A DNA stretch of 7,792 nucleotides, taken from NCBI GenBank assembly GCA_031292465.1, contig JARLHB010000499.1, positions 1 to 7,792 on the forward strand, written 5' to 3'. The stretch is from Ignavibacteriaceae bacterium. GTDB taxonomy: Bacteria > Bacteroidota > Ignavibacteria > Ignavibacteriales > Ignavibacteriaceae. The notes under the pieces are model-generated. The model saw nothing but the letters and a program-made list of their open reading frames with translations. It searched no databases and was not told the DNA's origin. Shown here piece after piece: positions 1 through 6,084 of the stretch (positions are counted from its first letter, which is position 1; every line of letters begins with the position of its first letter). A program made the translations under genes and the position numbers.

Positions 1-207
1 GATCAGCTTTCGCAAAGGCGTTATGTAATAGGATTAGATTATAATTTAGTCCGGCTGCTGCCCGACGGCGGATGGTTCTGGAATTGGTTCAGGCAAACTT
101 TGGATTATATTAAATTCCCAGCCCCCGCACTTGAATTTTCACCCGGCGGGACAAAGTTTAAATTGCTTTATCCTTTTAAGATTAGTTTGGGTAATATTAG
201 TTTGTAA
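1..207 (+). CDS. C-terminal 68 residues of a DUF2279-like envelope protein (5' end outside window)
   Basis: An open frame runs from the first base to a TAA at 205-207 and gives 68 residues. The start lies upstream of the window. The segment contains IGLDYNLVRLLPDGG, then an aromatic stretch (WFWNWFRQTL) and KFPAPALEFSPG, and ends in KISLGNISL. The 'LDYN... PDGG.FW... FPAP...F.P' pattern resembles, from memory, the tail of DUF2279 proteins (YfiM-like predicted periplasmic lipoproteins) common in Bacteroidota and relatives. Family membership is an inference from a short tail and is only moderately sure; that the frame is coding is much surer. No function can be given. The gene converges on the outer-membrane-protein gene that ends at 490. 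Confidence 0.6.
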   Translation, partial: DQLSQRRYVIGLDYNLVRLLPDGGWFWNWFRQTLDYIKFPAPALEFSPGGTKFKLLYPFKISLGNISL

Positions 208-269
208 ACACCTTCTCTTGGGCTGATTCTGAAGTGCTAAAGGAATAAGGAAGTTATGGTATAAAGAAG

Positions 270-358
270 TTTTCATTCCAATTCACTTAACAAAATTAAT
301 TTTGTTAAAAAATCTGACAAAAATATTTTTGTTAAGTAACCGGCGGGGAATGTGAAAA
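270..358. repeat. Nested AT-rich palindromes, possible bidirectional terminator or cruciform
   Basis: Three palindromic pairings compete for the same bases. Positions 287-308 are a perfect 22-bp palindrome centred on TTAA. Positions 317-332 are a perfect 16-bp palindrome (ACAAAAATATTTTTGT). The outer ACTTAACAAAA (285-295) pairs perfectly with TTTTGTTAAGT (327-337), so the two inner hairpins can be replaced by one long stem. Further out, TTTTCATTCC (270-279) pairs with GGAATGtGAAAA (347-358) with one bulge. This is seen directly. Its role is unknown. It lies between convergent genes, so stopping transcription from both sides is the simplest reading. Confidence 0.7.
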
Positions 359-366
359 TAAATCCT

Positions 367-476
367 GTCATGATCGCAATGTTATTCTTTGTAAGCTCAT
401 CAAATCAAATTTAGCTCTTAACATTTGCACTGTATGTAATTATCTTTGTCTTAAAGAATATAATTACGATCATGAC
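367..476. repeat. 110-bp element bounded by 24-bp imperfect inverted repeats
   Basis: The left arm 367-390 begins GTCATGATCG. The right arm 453-476, read on the other strand, begins with the same ten bases. Over 24 bp the arms agree at 21 positions by my hand alignment, with the outer ten identical. The 62-bp centre (391-452) has no open frame. No convincing target-site duplication flanks it (left ...aaatcct, right cataagg...). It could be a small non-autonomous mobile element, a REP/BIME-like repeat or a long-loop hairpin. Only its presence elsewhere in the genome would decide. Confidence 0.6.
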
Positions 477-489
477 CATAAGGGTGCAA

Positions 490-1404
490 TTAGAAAACGA
501 AAGTAACTCCAACTTTAAACTGATCGTAAGACAACGGCGCTACCGTATTAAACGGCCAGTTCATTTTATCATGCCTTAACTCATACATTCCGTATGAGAG
601 TGCGTTTTTCAAAACAAAATTTACAATAGGTGCAGCATAAGGCGATGAGTCTAAGATTTCATTAACAAAACTGTCTATAGCCCATTGCCCCGCAGCTTCA
701 ACTACTACGCCGCCTGTCCATGCCCAGAAGATATGCCTAGGGAAGATTACCGATCTTTCATAGCTTGCATCAACAGACATATTTGGTATAAACTGGAATT
801 TTATTCCTCCCTCTGAACTGTTGCCGAAACGGAACGACTGGTTAAACAAATCCGTCATATTCTTATCATCGGTATTTAACGGCGTATCTTCCATTCTAAG
901 CTTGGACCATTCGAATGAGTATGAGTGATAGGGAATGATAGCCGCCGAACCCAGCTTGTATCCCAGTCCGGTTGACCTGCCGAACCCGAAACGCCACAAG
1001 TCTGTTTTCAAATCAGCGCTTCCCGTAGATTTGTTTGCAAGATCCACGGATATATTGCTTACATAAAAATATTTGTAATTGTATTTAAGAATATTGTCTT
1101 CTTCGTTAGTGCTTCTCTGATGTGTGTAGCCGAGCTTTAATTCAACCATGTTTGGTTTTACAAAAGACTCGTTAAAATCTTTCAGGCTTGTCTTTGAAAA
1201 ACCATAATTAGCTGTTATGGTCGGGTTGCCCGAGAATTCGTTAAATACATTATACGTGAAATCATAATGATGATGATTCGGCCAGCTTTCATTTTCAACT
1301 TTTGCCGTATCTTCAACTTCTGTTGTATCTTCATCCTGCGGATAAACATATATGAGACTAATTAAACTTAATAATACAGAAAACAGTAATTTCTTAGAAA
1401 ACAT
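490..1404 (-). CDS. Secreted, probable outer-membrane beta-barrel protein of unknown function
   Basis: The product has 304 residues. The N-terminus shows a Sec signal peptide: MFSKK, then a hydrophobic core at about residues 6-20, with probable cleavage near residues 20-23 before an acidic stretch (DEDTTEVEDT). No lipobox cysteine is present. The mature part is rich in Tyr, Phe, Asn, Ser and Gly and holds many alternating polar/hydrophobic segments, for example at about 86-95, 107-120, 136-150, 200-216 and 293-304. The last residues, QFKVGVTFVF, form an amphipathic strand ending in Phe, the classic C-terminal signature for outer-membrane barrel insertion. An HHH tract sits at residues 44-46. 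I do not recognise a family. The start is well supported by the strong ribosome-binding site at 1410-1417. The gene appears to be a single transcription unit with its own upstream promoter region. Confidence 0.8.
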   Translation of the reverse strand: MFSKKLLFSVLLSLISLIYVYPQDEDTTEVEDTAKVENESWPNHHHYDFTYNVFNEFSGNPTITANYGFSKTSLKDFNESFVKPNMVELKLGYTHQRSTNEEDNILKYNYKYFYVSNISVDLANKSTGSADLKTDLWRFGFGRSTGLGYKLGSAAIIPYHSYSFEWSKLRMEDTPLNTDDKNMTDLFNQSFRFGNSSEGGIKFQFIPNMSVDASYERSVIFPRHIFWAWTGGVVVEAAGQWAIDSFVNEILDSSPYAAPIVNFVLKNALSYGMYELRHDKMNWPFNTVAPLSYDQFKVGVTFVF

Positions 1405-1409
1405 TCAAT

Positions 1410-1417
1410 CCTCCTTT
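1410..1417 (-). promoter_or_regulatory. Strong Shine-Dalgarno site fixing the outer-membrane-protein start
   Basis: On the minus strand the sequence reads AAAGGAGG, then a 5-nt spacer, then ATG at 1404. This is close to the ideal anti-SD match and confirms the chosen start. It also shows that the organism uses SD-led initiation. Confidence 0.85.
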
Positions 1418-1480
1418 AATATTAAAAAACTTTACCAGATTCAATTTTAAATCACTTTGGTATTCCAATCTTTGTGCCGC

Positions 1481-1496
1481 TTTTACATTTGTAAAA
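1481..1496. repeat. 16-bp palindrome in the leader of the outer-membrane-protein gene
   Basis: TTTTACA-TT-TGTAAAA is a perfect 7-2-7 inverted repeat. It sits about 80-90 bp upstream of the start codon and downstream of the candidate promoter. A dimeric repressor site or a weak hairpin would both fit. It is AT-rich, so chance is possible. Confidence 0.4.
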
Positions 1497-1538
1497 AAAA
1501 CAGAATTCATAACCTTTAAACGTACATTGAATATTTTG

Positions 1539-1581
1539 TTAGACACCAGCGTCATTATATTAGACACAATTTTCTTTGCAA
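1539..1581 (-). promoter_or_regulatory. Candidate promoter for the outer-membrane gene, flanked by phased direct repeats
   Basis: On the minus strand, TTGCAA (1581-1576; 4 of 6 matches to TTGACA) is followed by a 16-bp spacer and a perfect TATAAT (1559-1554). The expected transcript start is near 1547, giving a leader of about 140 nt. The octamer GTGTCTAA (minus strand) occurs at 1560-1567, inside the spacer, and again at 1539-1546, over the expected start. The two copies are exactly 21 bp apart, two helical turns. This geometry would suit a protein binding one face of the DNA and bracketing the -10 box. The promoter and operator roles are inferences from consensus and spacing. Confidence 0.45.
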
Positions 1582-1752
1582 CTATTTGTTTTGACCGTAT
1601 TTATAACAAAAAGGTTACCGTAAAAATAATATCACTTACGCATAAGTACAGTATTTAATGTTAAACAGTAAAAATTAGTGAATAGCGGTTGATTTTATTG
1701 GTTTCGTATAATTGCGCTATATGTATAAGATAAGATTATTTGAGAAGTACAT

Positions 1753-1783
1753 AAAAATGCGGTAAAATTTTTACCGCATTTTT
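1753..1783 (-). terminator. Intrinsic terminator of the hslVU operon (can work in both directions)
   Basis: Arms 1753-1767 and 1769-1783 are perfectly complementary over 15 bp, with a GCGG/CCGC core and A/T tails on both sides, so either strand yields a hairpin followed by U residues. On the minus strand it begins 35 nt after the hslU stop codon. The perfect pairing leaves one loop base on paper; the real loop will open the inner A-T pairs. No plus-strand gene reads into it. Confidence 0.88.
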
Positions 1784-1817
1784 AAGATGAATATTATCCG
1801 TAAATATTTTTACTCTG

Positions 1818-3194
1818 TTACAGGATGAATTTACTCAAATCCCGGTTTTTAACTATACTGTCCAATTTCTGCTTAACAATCTTTGCAGAGATTTTTACCT
1901 TTTCGGATGGTACTTTATCAGGAACGTCAAAAAGTATTTCATCAAGCAGCGATGTTAAAATTGTATGAAGCCTTCTGGCCCCGATGTTTTCAACCTGATC
2001 ATTTACTTCCGAAGCGATGCGAGCAATTTCTTTTATTGCGTCCTGGGTGAATTCTAATTTTACTCCTTCGGTTTCCAATAACGCATAGTATTGTTTTAAA
2101 AGAGCATTTTCGGGCATTGTTAAAATTTTAATAAAATCTTCCTGCGAGAGGCTTTTAAGTTCCACGCGTATCGGGAAACGCCCCTGAAGTTCGGGAATTA
2201 AATCCGAAGGTTTTGAAACATGAAATGCGCCGGAAGCAATAAATAAAATATGATCTGTTTTAACAACGCCGTATTTTGTGTTTACATTAGAGCCCTCCAC
2301 AATAGGCAGAAGGTCGCGCTGGACCCCTTCGCGGGAAACATCCGGCCCGGCACCTTTTCCGCCGCCGGCAACTTTATCAATTTCATCAATAAAAATAATA
2401 CCGGATTCCTGAACCCTGTCAATAGCTTCTTTCTGTACGGCATCCATATCAATAAGTTTTTGCGCTTCTTCCTGGGTGATTATAACTTTTGCTTCGGAAA
2501 TTGGAGTCTTTCTTTTCTTCTTCTTTTTAGGCATCATGTTGCCCATAATTTCCTGAAAGTTTATTCCAAGATCATCAAGCCCGAAAGGTCCAAGTACCTG
2601 CATTCCGATAGCATTTTGAGCGTTAGCGTCAAACTCAATCATTTTATTGTCAAGTTCGCCGTTTATTAGTTTCTGCTTCATCCACTCGCGTGTTTTCTGA
2701 TTCTGGTAAGCTTCATTATTAACATTATTATCATCCGGGTTTTCAGGGGCGTGCACTTTTTTTACCGGAGGTATAAGAAAATCCAAAATCCTTTCATATG
2801 CGAGTTCTTCAGCCTTTGACTGAACTTCTGCCGTTTTTTCGGACTTAACCATGTTAACTGCATAGTCTGCTAAATCTCTTATCATGGATTCAACATCTCT
2901 GCCAACGTAGCCGACTTCAGTAAATTTGGATGCTTCCACTTTTACAAAAGGAGCTTCGGCAAGTTTTGCAAGGCGGCGCGCAATTTCCGTTTTACCTACC
3001 CCGGTGGGCCCGATTAAAATAATATTATTTGGTAATATTTCTTCCCTTAACTGATCAGGAATCTGCTGGCGGCGCCATCTGTTTCTTAATGCAATTGCAA
3101 CCGCTCTTTTAGCTTCGGTCTGCCCGATTATATATTTATCAAGTTCATTTACTATCTGTGAAGGGGTTAATGCTTTCATTGGTTTGTTTTTCAT
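1818..3194 (-). CDS. hslU: HslU, ATPase subunit of the HslVU (ClpYQ) protease
   Basis: This is the AAA+ unfoldase that recognises, unfolds and threads substrates into the HslV peptidase in the cytoplasm. The product has 458 residues, near the family's usual 440-465. Visible in order: N-terminal motif SQIVNELDKYIIGQ (12-25), Walker A GPTGVGKT (62-69), pore loop GYVG (95-98), the inserted I domain (about 110-245) with a lysine-rich patch at 223-229, Walker B ending in D270-E271, arginine-finger region LQGRFPIRVEL (337-346) and sensor-2 GARRL (405-409). The C-terminus DLSKFIL matches the family tail that docks into HslV. It starts 21 nt after the hslV stop. No clear SD precedes the ATG at 3194 or the alternative ATG at 3179 (residue 6), so translation may be coupled to hslV. 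All catalytic motifs look intact. Confidence 0.97.
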   Translation of the reverse strand: MKNKPMKALTPSQIVNELDKYIIGQTEAKRAVAIALRNRWRRQQIPDQLREEILPNNIILIGPTGVGKTEIARRLAKLAEAPFVKVEASKFTEVGYVGRDVESMIRDLADYAVNMVKSEKTAEVQSKAEELAYERILDFLIPPVKKVHAPENPDDNNVNNEAYQNQKTREWMKQKLINGELDNKMIEFDANAQNAIGMQVLGPFGLDDLGINFQEIMGNMMPKKKKKRKTPISEAKVIITQEEAQKLIDMDAVQKEAIDRVQESGIIFIDEIDKVAGGGKGAGPDVSREGVQRDLLPIVEGSNVNTKYGVVKTDHILFIASGAFHVSKPSDLIPELQGRFPIRVELKSLSQEDFIKILTMPENALLKQYYALLETEGVKLEFTQDAIKEIARIASEVNDQVENIGARRLHTILTSLLDEILFDVPDKVPSEKVKISAKIVKQKLDSIVKNRDLSKFIL

Positions 3195-3215
3195 AATTAT
3201 TTATTTCTATCAATA

Positions 3216-3752
3216 TTAGAGTTCTTCAACATTAATTTTATCATTTGTATAAATGCAAATTTCCGAAGCTGTTTTAAGGGATTCGGCAACAATTTCTTTT
3301 GTGGAAAGTGAGCTGTATTTTTTTAGCATCTTTGCAGCGGCTAACGCAAACATACCTCCCGATCCTATAGCAACTATTTGATCATCAGGTTCAATTACAT
3401 CGCCGTTGCCCGAAATAACAAGCGCTTTCTCATTGGTCAGTACGGCAAGCATAGCCTCTAATTTTCTAAGATATTTATCGGTCCGCCAGTCCTTTGCAAG
3501 TTCTACGGCAGCCCTGTCCACGTTACCGTGATATTGTTCAAGCTTATCTTCAAATCTTTCCATTAAGGTAAAAGCATCTGCCGAAGCGCCTGCAAAACCG
3601 CAAAGTACCTTTCCGTTACCGAGTTTTCTTATTTTAACTGCATTCTGTTTCATTACGGTATTGCCAAGTGTTACCTGGCCATCGCCGCCAATTGCAGCTT
3701 GTCCGTTATGCACCAGGCCCAAAATAGTGGTTGCGTGCATTATAGTATCCAT
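3216..3752 (-). CDS. hslV: HslV, peptidase subunit of the HslVU (ClpYQ) protease
   Basis: This is the threonine peptidase forming the two-ring proteolytic core that HslU activates. The product has 178 residues, the normal size. The N-terminal nucleophile is Thr8, the first Thr of TTIL in MHATTIL. Numbered from Thr8 as 1, the family's Asp17 is D24 in GGDGQ and the catalytic Lys33 is K40 in AVKIRKL. KVLCGFAG, AVELAKDWRTD, the GNGDVI..DD segment, GSGG (131-134) and EICIYTN near the C-terminus are all conserved. The start at 3752 is chosen because GGAG lies 7 nt upstream. A second ATG at 3740 (residue 5) has no SD at the right distance. The chosen start implies a seven-residue propeptide, MDTIMHA, removed to expose Thr. 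It is the first gene of the hslV-hslU operon. Confidence 0.97.
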   Translation of the reverse strand: MDTIMHATTILGLVHNGQAAIGGDGQVTLGNTVMKQNAVKIRKLGNGKVLCGFAGASADAFTLMERFEDKLEQYHGNVDRAAVELAKDWRTDKYLRKLEAMLAVLTNEKALVISGNGDVIEPDDQIVAIGSGGMFALAAAKMLKKYSSLSTKEIVAESLKTASEICIYTNDKINVEEL

Positions 3753-3988
3753 TCTTATGCTCCAATCATAGAAAAATCTTTTAAATTTTTAATTATTCTT
3801 TATAATCGTAATTTTTTCTTCAGTATTTATTATTTCGGCTAAATACCGGTTTAAAAAATATTCCTTAAATTATATTTACTAAATTAACAGATAAAACTGG
3901 TCTTTTGCATCTTTAAAGTGCAATATTTTTAATTTCGCACATAAATATGCGTTCCGCGTAACATAATAATGCTTCGATTTAGTTAACC
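3753..3988. other. Intergenic region between the rpoN operon and hslV
   Basis: This 236-bp AT-rich gap must hold the hslV promoter and the 3' end of the rpoN operon. On the minus strand a perfect TATAAT occurs at 3874-3869, but no good -35 box lies 16-18 bp upstream, so the promoter call is weak. No CIRCE-type heat-shock repeat was seen. Two small imperfect hairpins (3905-3923 and 3936-3951) lie after the upstream operon. Neither is followed on the minus strand by a T-run, so the terminator is unresolved. Confidence 0.45.
3760..3763 (-). promoter_or_regulatory. Shine-Dalgarno site deciding the hslV start
   Basis: On the minus strand GGAG lies 7 nt before the ATG at 3752, and 19 nt before the alternative in-frame ATG at 3740. 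The spacing favours the upstream start and so a seven-residue propeptide on HslV. Confidence 0.75.
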
Positions 3989-4621
3989 TTAACTATACCG
4001 TCTAAACCTTACCGGAAAAATCCTTGGAATGGATTTTTGATTGTCAATATAATTTCTGCCAAACCTGTCAGCCAATTTTCTTTCTTCAAAAATAGAACCG
4101 ACATAAAAGTATGCAATAATGCAAAGAAGCGACGTTAGGTAAAACAAATCCATTTCCGGCCTGAAGCAAAGGAATAGAATGGTAAATAAATATAAAGGAT
4201 GCCTGCAAAACTTATACGGCCCTTCTATTTTTAGGGTTAATCTTTCATCCAGCTCTGAAATATTATATTCTTTTCGGAACCATCGGAATATTTGTTCTGT
4301 ACCCAAAAATTCCTGCAGGCTGAAATATTTGAAAGTCCAGACAATTCCGGCCAGGCTTAAAAACTGAGGTATAAGGATTATTAAATCAAAAGGCCGGGGT
4401 AAATCGTAAATAATCAAACTTGGTTTTGGCATAGACTGATAGACTAAATAAAGGAGCACCAGGGAACTTAAAACATAAAAAAGCCGGTAGAATGCAATTA
4501 AGCTTTCATATTTTTCAATCAGTATCCCCTTAACTTTGCCGGAAGCAAGAAAGGTGTGTAAAAATCCGAACAGGGCAAATAGAATAATTATTAAAAATAC
4601 ATCTATTGCATATCCTGTCAT
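3989..4621 (-). CDS. Integral-membrane methyltransferase-like protein (ICMT/NnrU-MddA type fold)
   Basis: The product has 210 residues with about five hydrophobic segments: 5-26, 42-62, 78-98, 143-152 and 158-178. The start FALFGFLHTFLAS (15-27) resembles NnrU/MddA-type proteins. The C-terminal part has the signature shared by isoprenylcysteine carboxyl methyltransferase, PEMT and MddA relatives: GPYKFCRHPLY (134-144), then FEERKLADRFGRNY (178-191), which in those enzymes bind S-adenosylmethionine at the membrane face. The acceptor substrate cannot be told; sulfur compounds, lipids and modified cysteines are all known in the superfamily. Its ATG overlaps the rpoN stop as ATGA (4 nt), with GAAGAGA just upstream, so translation is probably coupled to rpoN. 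It is the last gene of the operon. Confidence 0.72.
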   Translation of the reverse strand: MTGYAIDVFLIIILFALFGFLHTFLASGKVKGILIEKYESLIAFYRLFYVLSSLVLLYLVYQSMPKPSLIIYDLPRPFDLIILIPQFLSLAGIVWTFKYFSLQEFLGTEQIFRWFRKEYNISELDERLTLKIEGPYKFCRHPLYLFTILFLCFRPEMDLFYLTSLLCIIAYFYVGSIFEERKLADRFGRNYIDNQKSIPRIFPVRFRRYS

Positions 4622-6084
4622 AATTCTCTTCGGAGCCTTGCAATAGGAATTCTAAGCTGTTCCCTGTATTTGGCAACAGTACGCCTTGCAATATGAACGC
4701 CTTCATCATTAAGCATCTCTGCAAGCCTGTCATCGCTGTAAGGAGAATTTTTTGTTTCCGAATCGATAATTTCTTTAAGCCGTTCTTTAATGTGCTTGTT
4801 GGAAACTTCTTCGCCCGAATCTGTGCTCAATCCTTCGCTAAAGAAATATTTTAATTCATGTATGCCCATAGGGCTTTCTACATACTTACCGTTTACCACG
4901 CGGCTTATTGTGGAAATATCCATACGGATTTCATCTGCGATGTCTTTGTAAATCATAGGCCTTAAAAATTTAGGGCCTTTATCAAAAAACTCATATTGCT
5001 TTTCAACTATTGCCTGCATTATCTTCATCAAAGTTTCTCTTCTTTGCTGAATACATGCGATAAACCATTTTGCGGATTCAAATTTTTCTCGCAGGAATTT
5101 ATATGTATTTTTATCTCTCGGTGAAGACTTCTTACTTTTTTTGTTCTGGTCTATCATCTCTAAGTATGTTCTGCTTAAAGTTACCGAAGGAACGCTCCTG
5201 TCGTTTAATGTAATCACAAAGTTGTTATCAACTTTTTCAACCAGGAAATCAGGTGTAATTTGATTCATCTCAACGGATTCAATATTACCTTCGCCGGGTT
5301 TTGGGTTTAAACTCTGGATAAGCCCTATAGTTGCCTTTAGGCCTTCATCGGTAAGATTCATTTTCTGCTTTATTACATCATATCTCTTTTGGGTAAAGTC
5401 ATTGAAATGTTTTTCAAGCAGTTCTTCTGCCAGATAAGAATAATAAGGGTCGTAGGATATATTTCTTAATTGTACAAGCAGGCATTCCTGCAAAGTTCTT
5501 GAAGCTATGCCAATCGGATCAAACACCTGAATCTTTTTAAGCAGGGCTTCTGCGCTTTCAATTGAAATAGCTATATGTTCAAATACTTCAAGTTCCTTCA
5601 AAATCTCATTTAAATCATTTTTAAGGTATCCGTCGGAATCAAGGTTGCCTATAATTTCTTCTCCAAGGATATACATGTCATCATCAAGGTTCAACATACT
5701 TAATTGCTCTCTCAGATGTTCGCTCAGGCTTTCTTTTGAAGGAGCTATGGGCTGATAAACTTCATCATCCTTGCTTTTATTCAACTTATTGGAATCGAAT
5801 TCAAATTCACTGTCATTCATGAAGTCTTCCAGTTCAAATTCGTCTTTTGAACTGTCGTTTACTTCTTCTTCCTCGCCAATTTCATCTGAATTATCTTTCC
5901 CGTCGGTATCAAGTGATATATCTGTTTCTTCTTCCAATACCTCTTCAAGAATAGGATTAAGTTCAAGTTCGGTTTTAATCCGTTGTTCAAGAGCCATTGT
6001 GTTTAATTGAAGAAGCTTTTGATACTGAATTTGCTGTGGTGAAAGTTTCTGCTGCTGTGAAAGTTTTTGACTAAGACTTAACAT
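4618..6084 (-). CDS. rpoN: RNA polymerase sigma-54 factor
   Basis: This alternative sigma factor directs RNA polymerase to -24/-12 promoters and needs an AAA+ enhancer-binding activator to open DNA. The product has 488 residues, the usual size. Region I (1-50) is Gln/Leu-rich and ends ELELNPILEE. Region II (about 51-110) is very acidic with runs of Glu/Asp. The core-binding domain spans about 113-330, including FDPIGIASRTLQECL (188-202). A helix-turn-helix lies near 380-400 (IADEIRMDISTISRVV), and the diagnostic RpoN box ARRTVAKYRE is at 466-475. All regions are present, so it should be functional. Its start lies inside the preceding DUF3109 gene (14-bp overlap) and its stop overlaps the next ATG. 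No strong SD is visible, which fits translational coupling. Confidence 0.97.
   Translation of the reverse strand: MLSLSQKLSQQQKLSPQQIQYQKLLQLNTMALEQRIKTELELNPILEEVLEEETDISLDTDGKDNSDEIGEEEEVNDSSKDEFELEDFMNDSEFEFDSNKLNKSKDDEVYQPIAPSKESLSEHLREQLSMLNLDDDMYILGEEIIGNLDSDGYLKNDLNEILKELEVFEHIAISIESAEALLKKIQVFDPIGIASRTLQECLLVQLRNISYDPYYSYLAEELLEKHFNDFTQKRYDVIKQKMNLTDEGLKATIGLIQSLNPKPGEGNIESVEMNQITPDFLVEKVDNNFVITLNDRSVPSVTLSRTYLEMIDQNKKSKKSSPRDKNTYKFLREKFESAKWFIACIQQRRETLMKIMQAIVEKQYEFFDKGPKFLRPMIYKDIADEIRMDISTISRVVNGKYVESPMGIHELKYFFSEGLSTDSGEEVSNKHIKERLKEIIDSETKNSPYSDDRLAEMLNDEGVHIARRTVAKYREQLRIPIARLRREL

Larger units (their letters stand above)
208..489. other. Intergenic region between convergent genes, rich in inverted repeats
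   Basis: This 282-bp gap separates the ends of two convergent genes, so no promoter is needed here. I see no open frame with a usable start. It contains two distinct inverted-repeat structures, 270-358 and 367-476, listed separately. A GC-rich scrap (ccggcgggg, 340-348) lies within the first structure. One or both structures may act as a bidirectional terminator, although neither has the usual GC stem followed by a T-run. Confidence 0.6.
1405..1817. other. 413-bp non-coding region upstream of the outer-membrane-protein gene
   Basis: No open frame with a plausible start was found on either strand. Read toward the outer-membrane gene, the region contains the hslVU terminator (1753-1783), a candidate promoter with flanking direct repeats (1539-1581), a 7-2-7 palindrome (1481-1496) and the ribosome-binding site (1410-1417). 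A weaker inverted repeat, ACTTA-4-TAAGT, lies at 1634-1647. Positions 1648-1752 show nothing I can name. The implied 5' leader of roughly 140 nt is long for a single gene and could carry regulation. Confidence 0.6.

Noticed and set aside
2250..2669. Open frame on the plus strand inside hslU
   Set aside because: It lies wholly antisense to the well-conserved hslU and has no recognisable domain, so it is a shadow frame.
3905..3923. TTGCA/TGCAA hairpin as terminator of the rpoN operon
   Set aside because: The stem is AT-rich with a bulge and is not followed by a T-run on the minus strand, so it is not called as a terminator.
4179..4367. Short plus-strand frame inside the membrane methyltransferase gene
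   Set aside because: Antisense to a gene with clear membrane segments and family motifs; no SD or domain.
4663..4682. TGGCA...TTGCA resembling a sigma-54 -24/-12 promoter
   Set aside because: The GG-to-GC spacing is too long for sigma-54 and it lies antisense within the rpoN coding region.
4530..4733. Minus-strand frame across the rpoN/methyltransferase junction
   Set aside because: It covers the RpoN box and the next gene's start in another frame; the ATGA overlap of the two real genes explains the DNA.
5771..6010. Serine-rich plus-strand frame
   Set aside because: Its Ser-rich composition is the antisense reading of the acidic region II of sigma-54.
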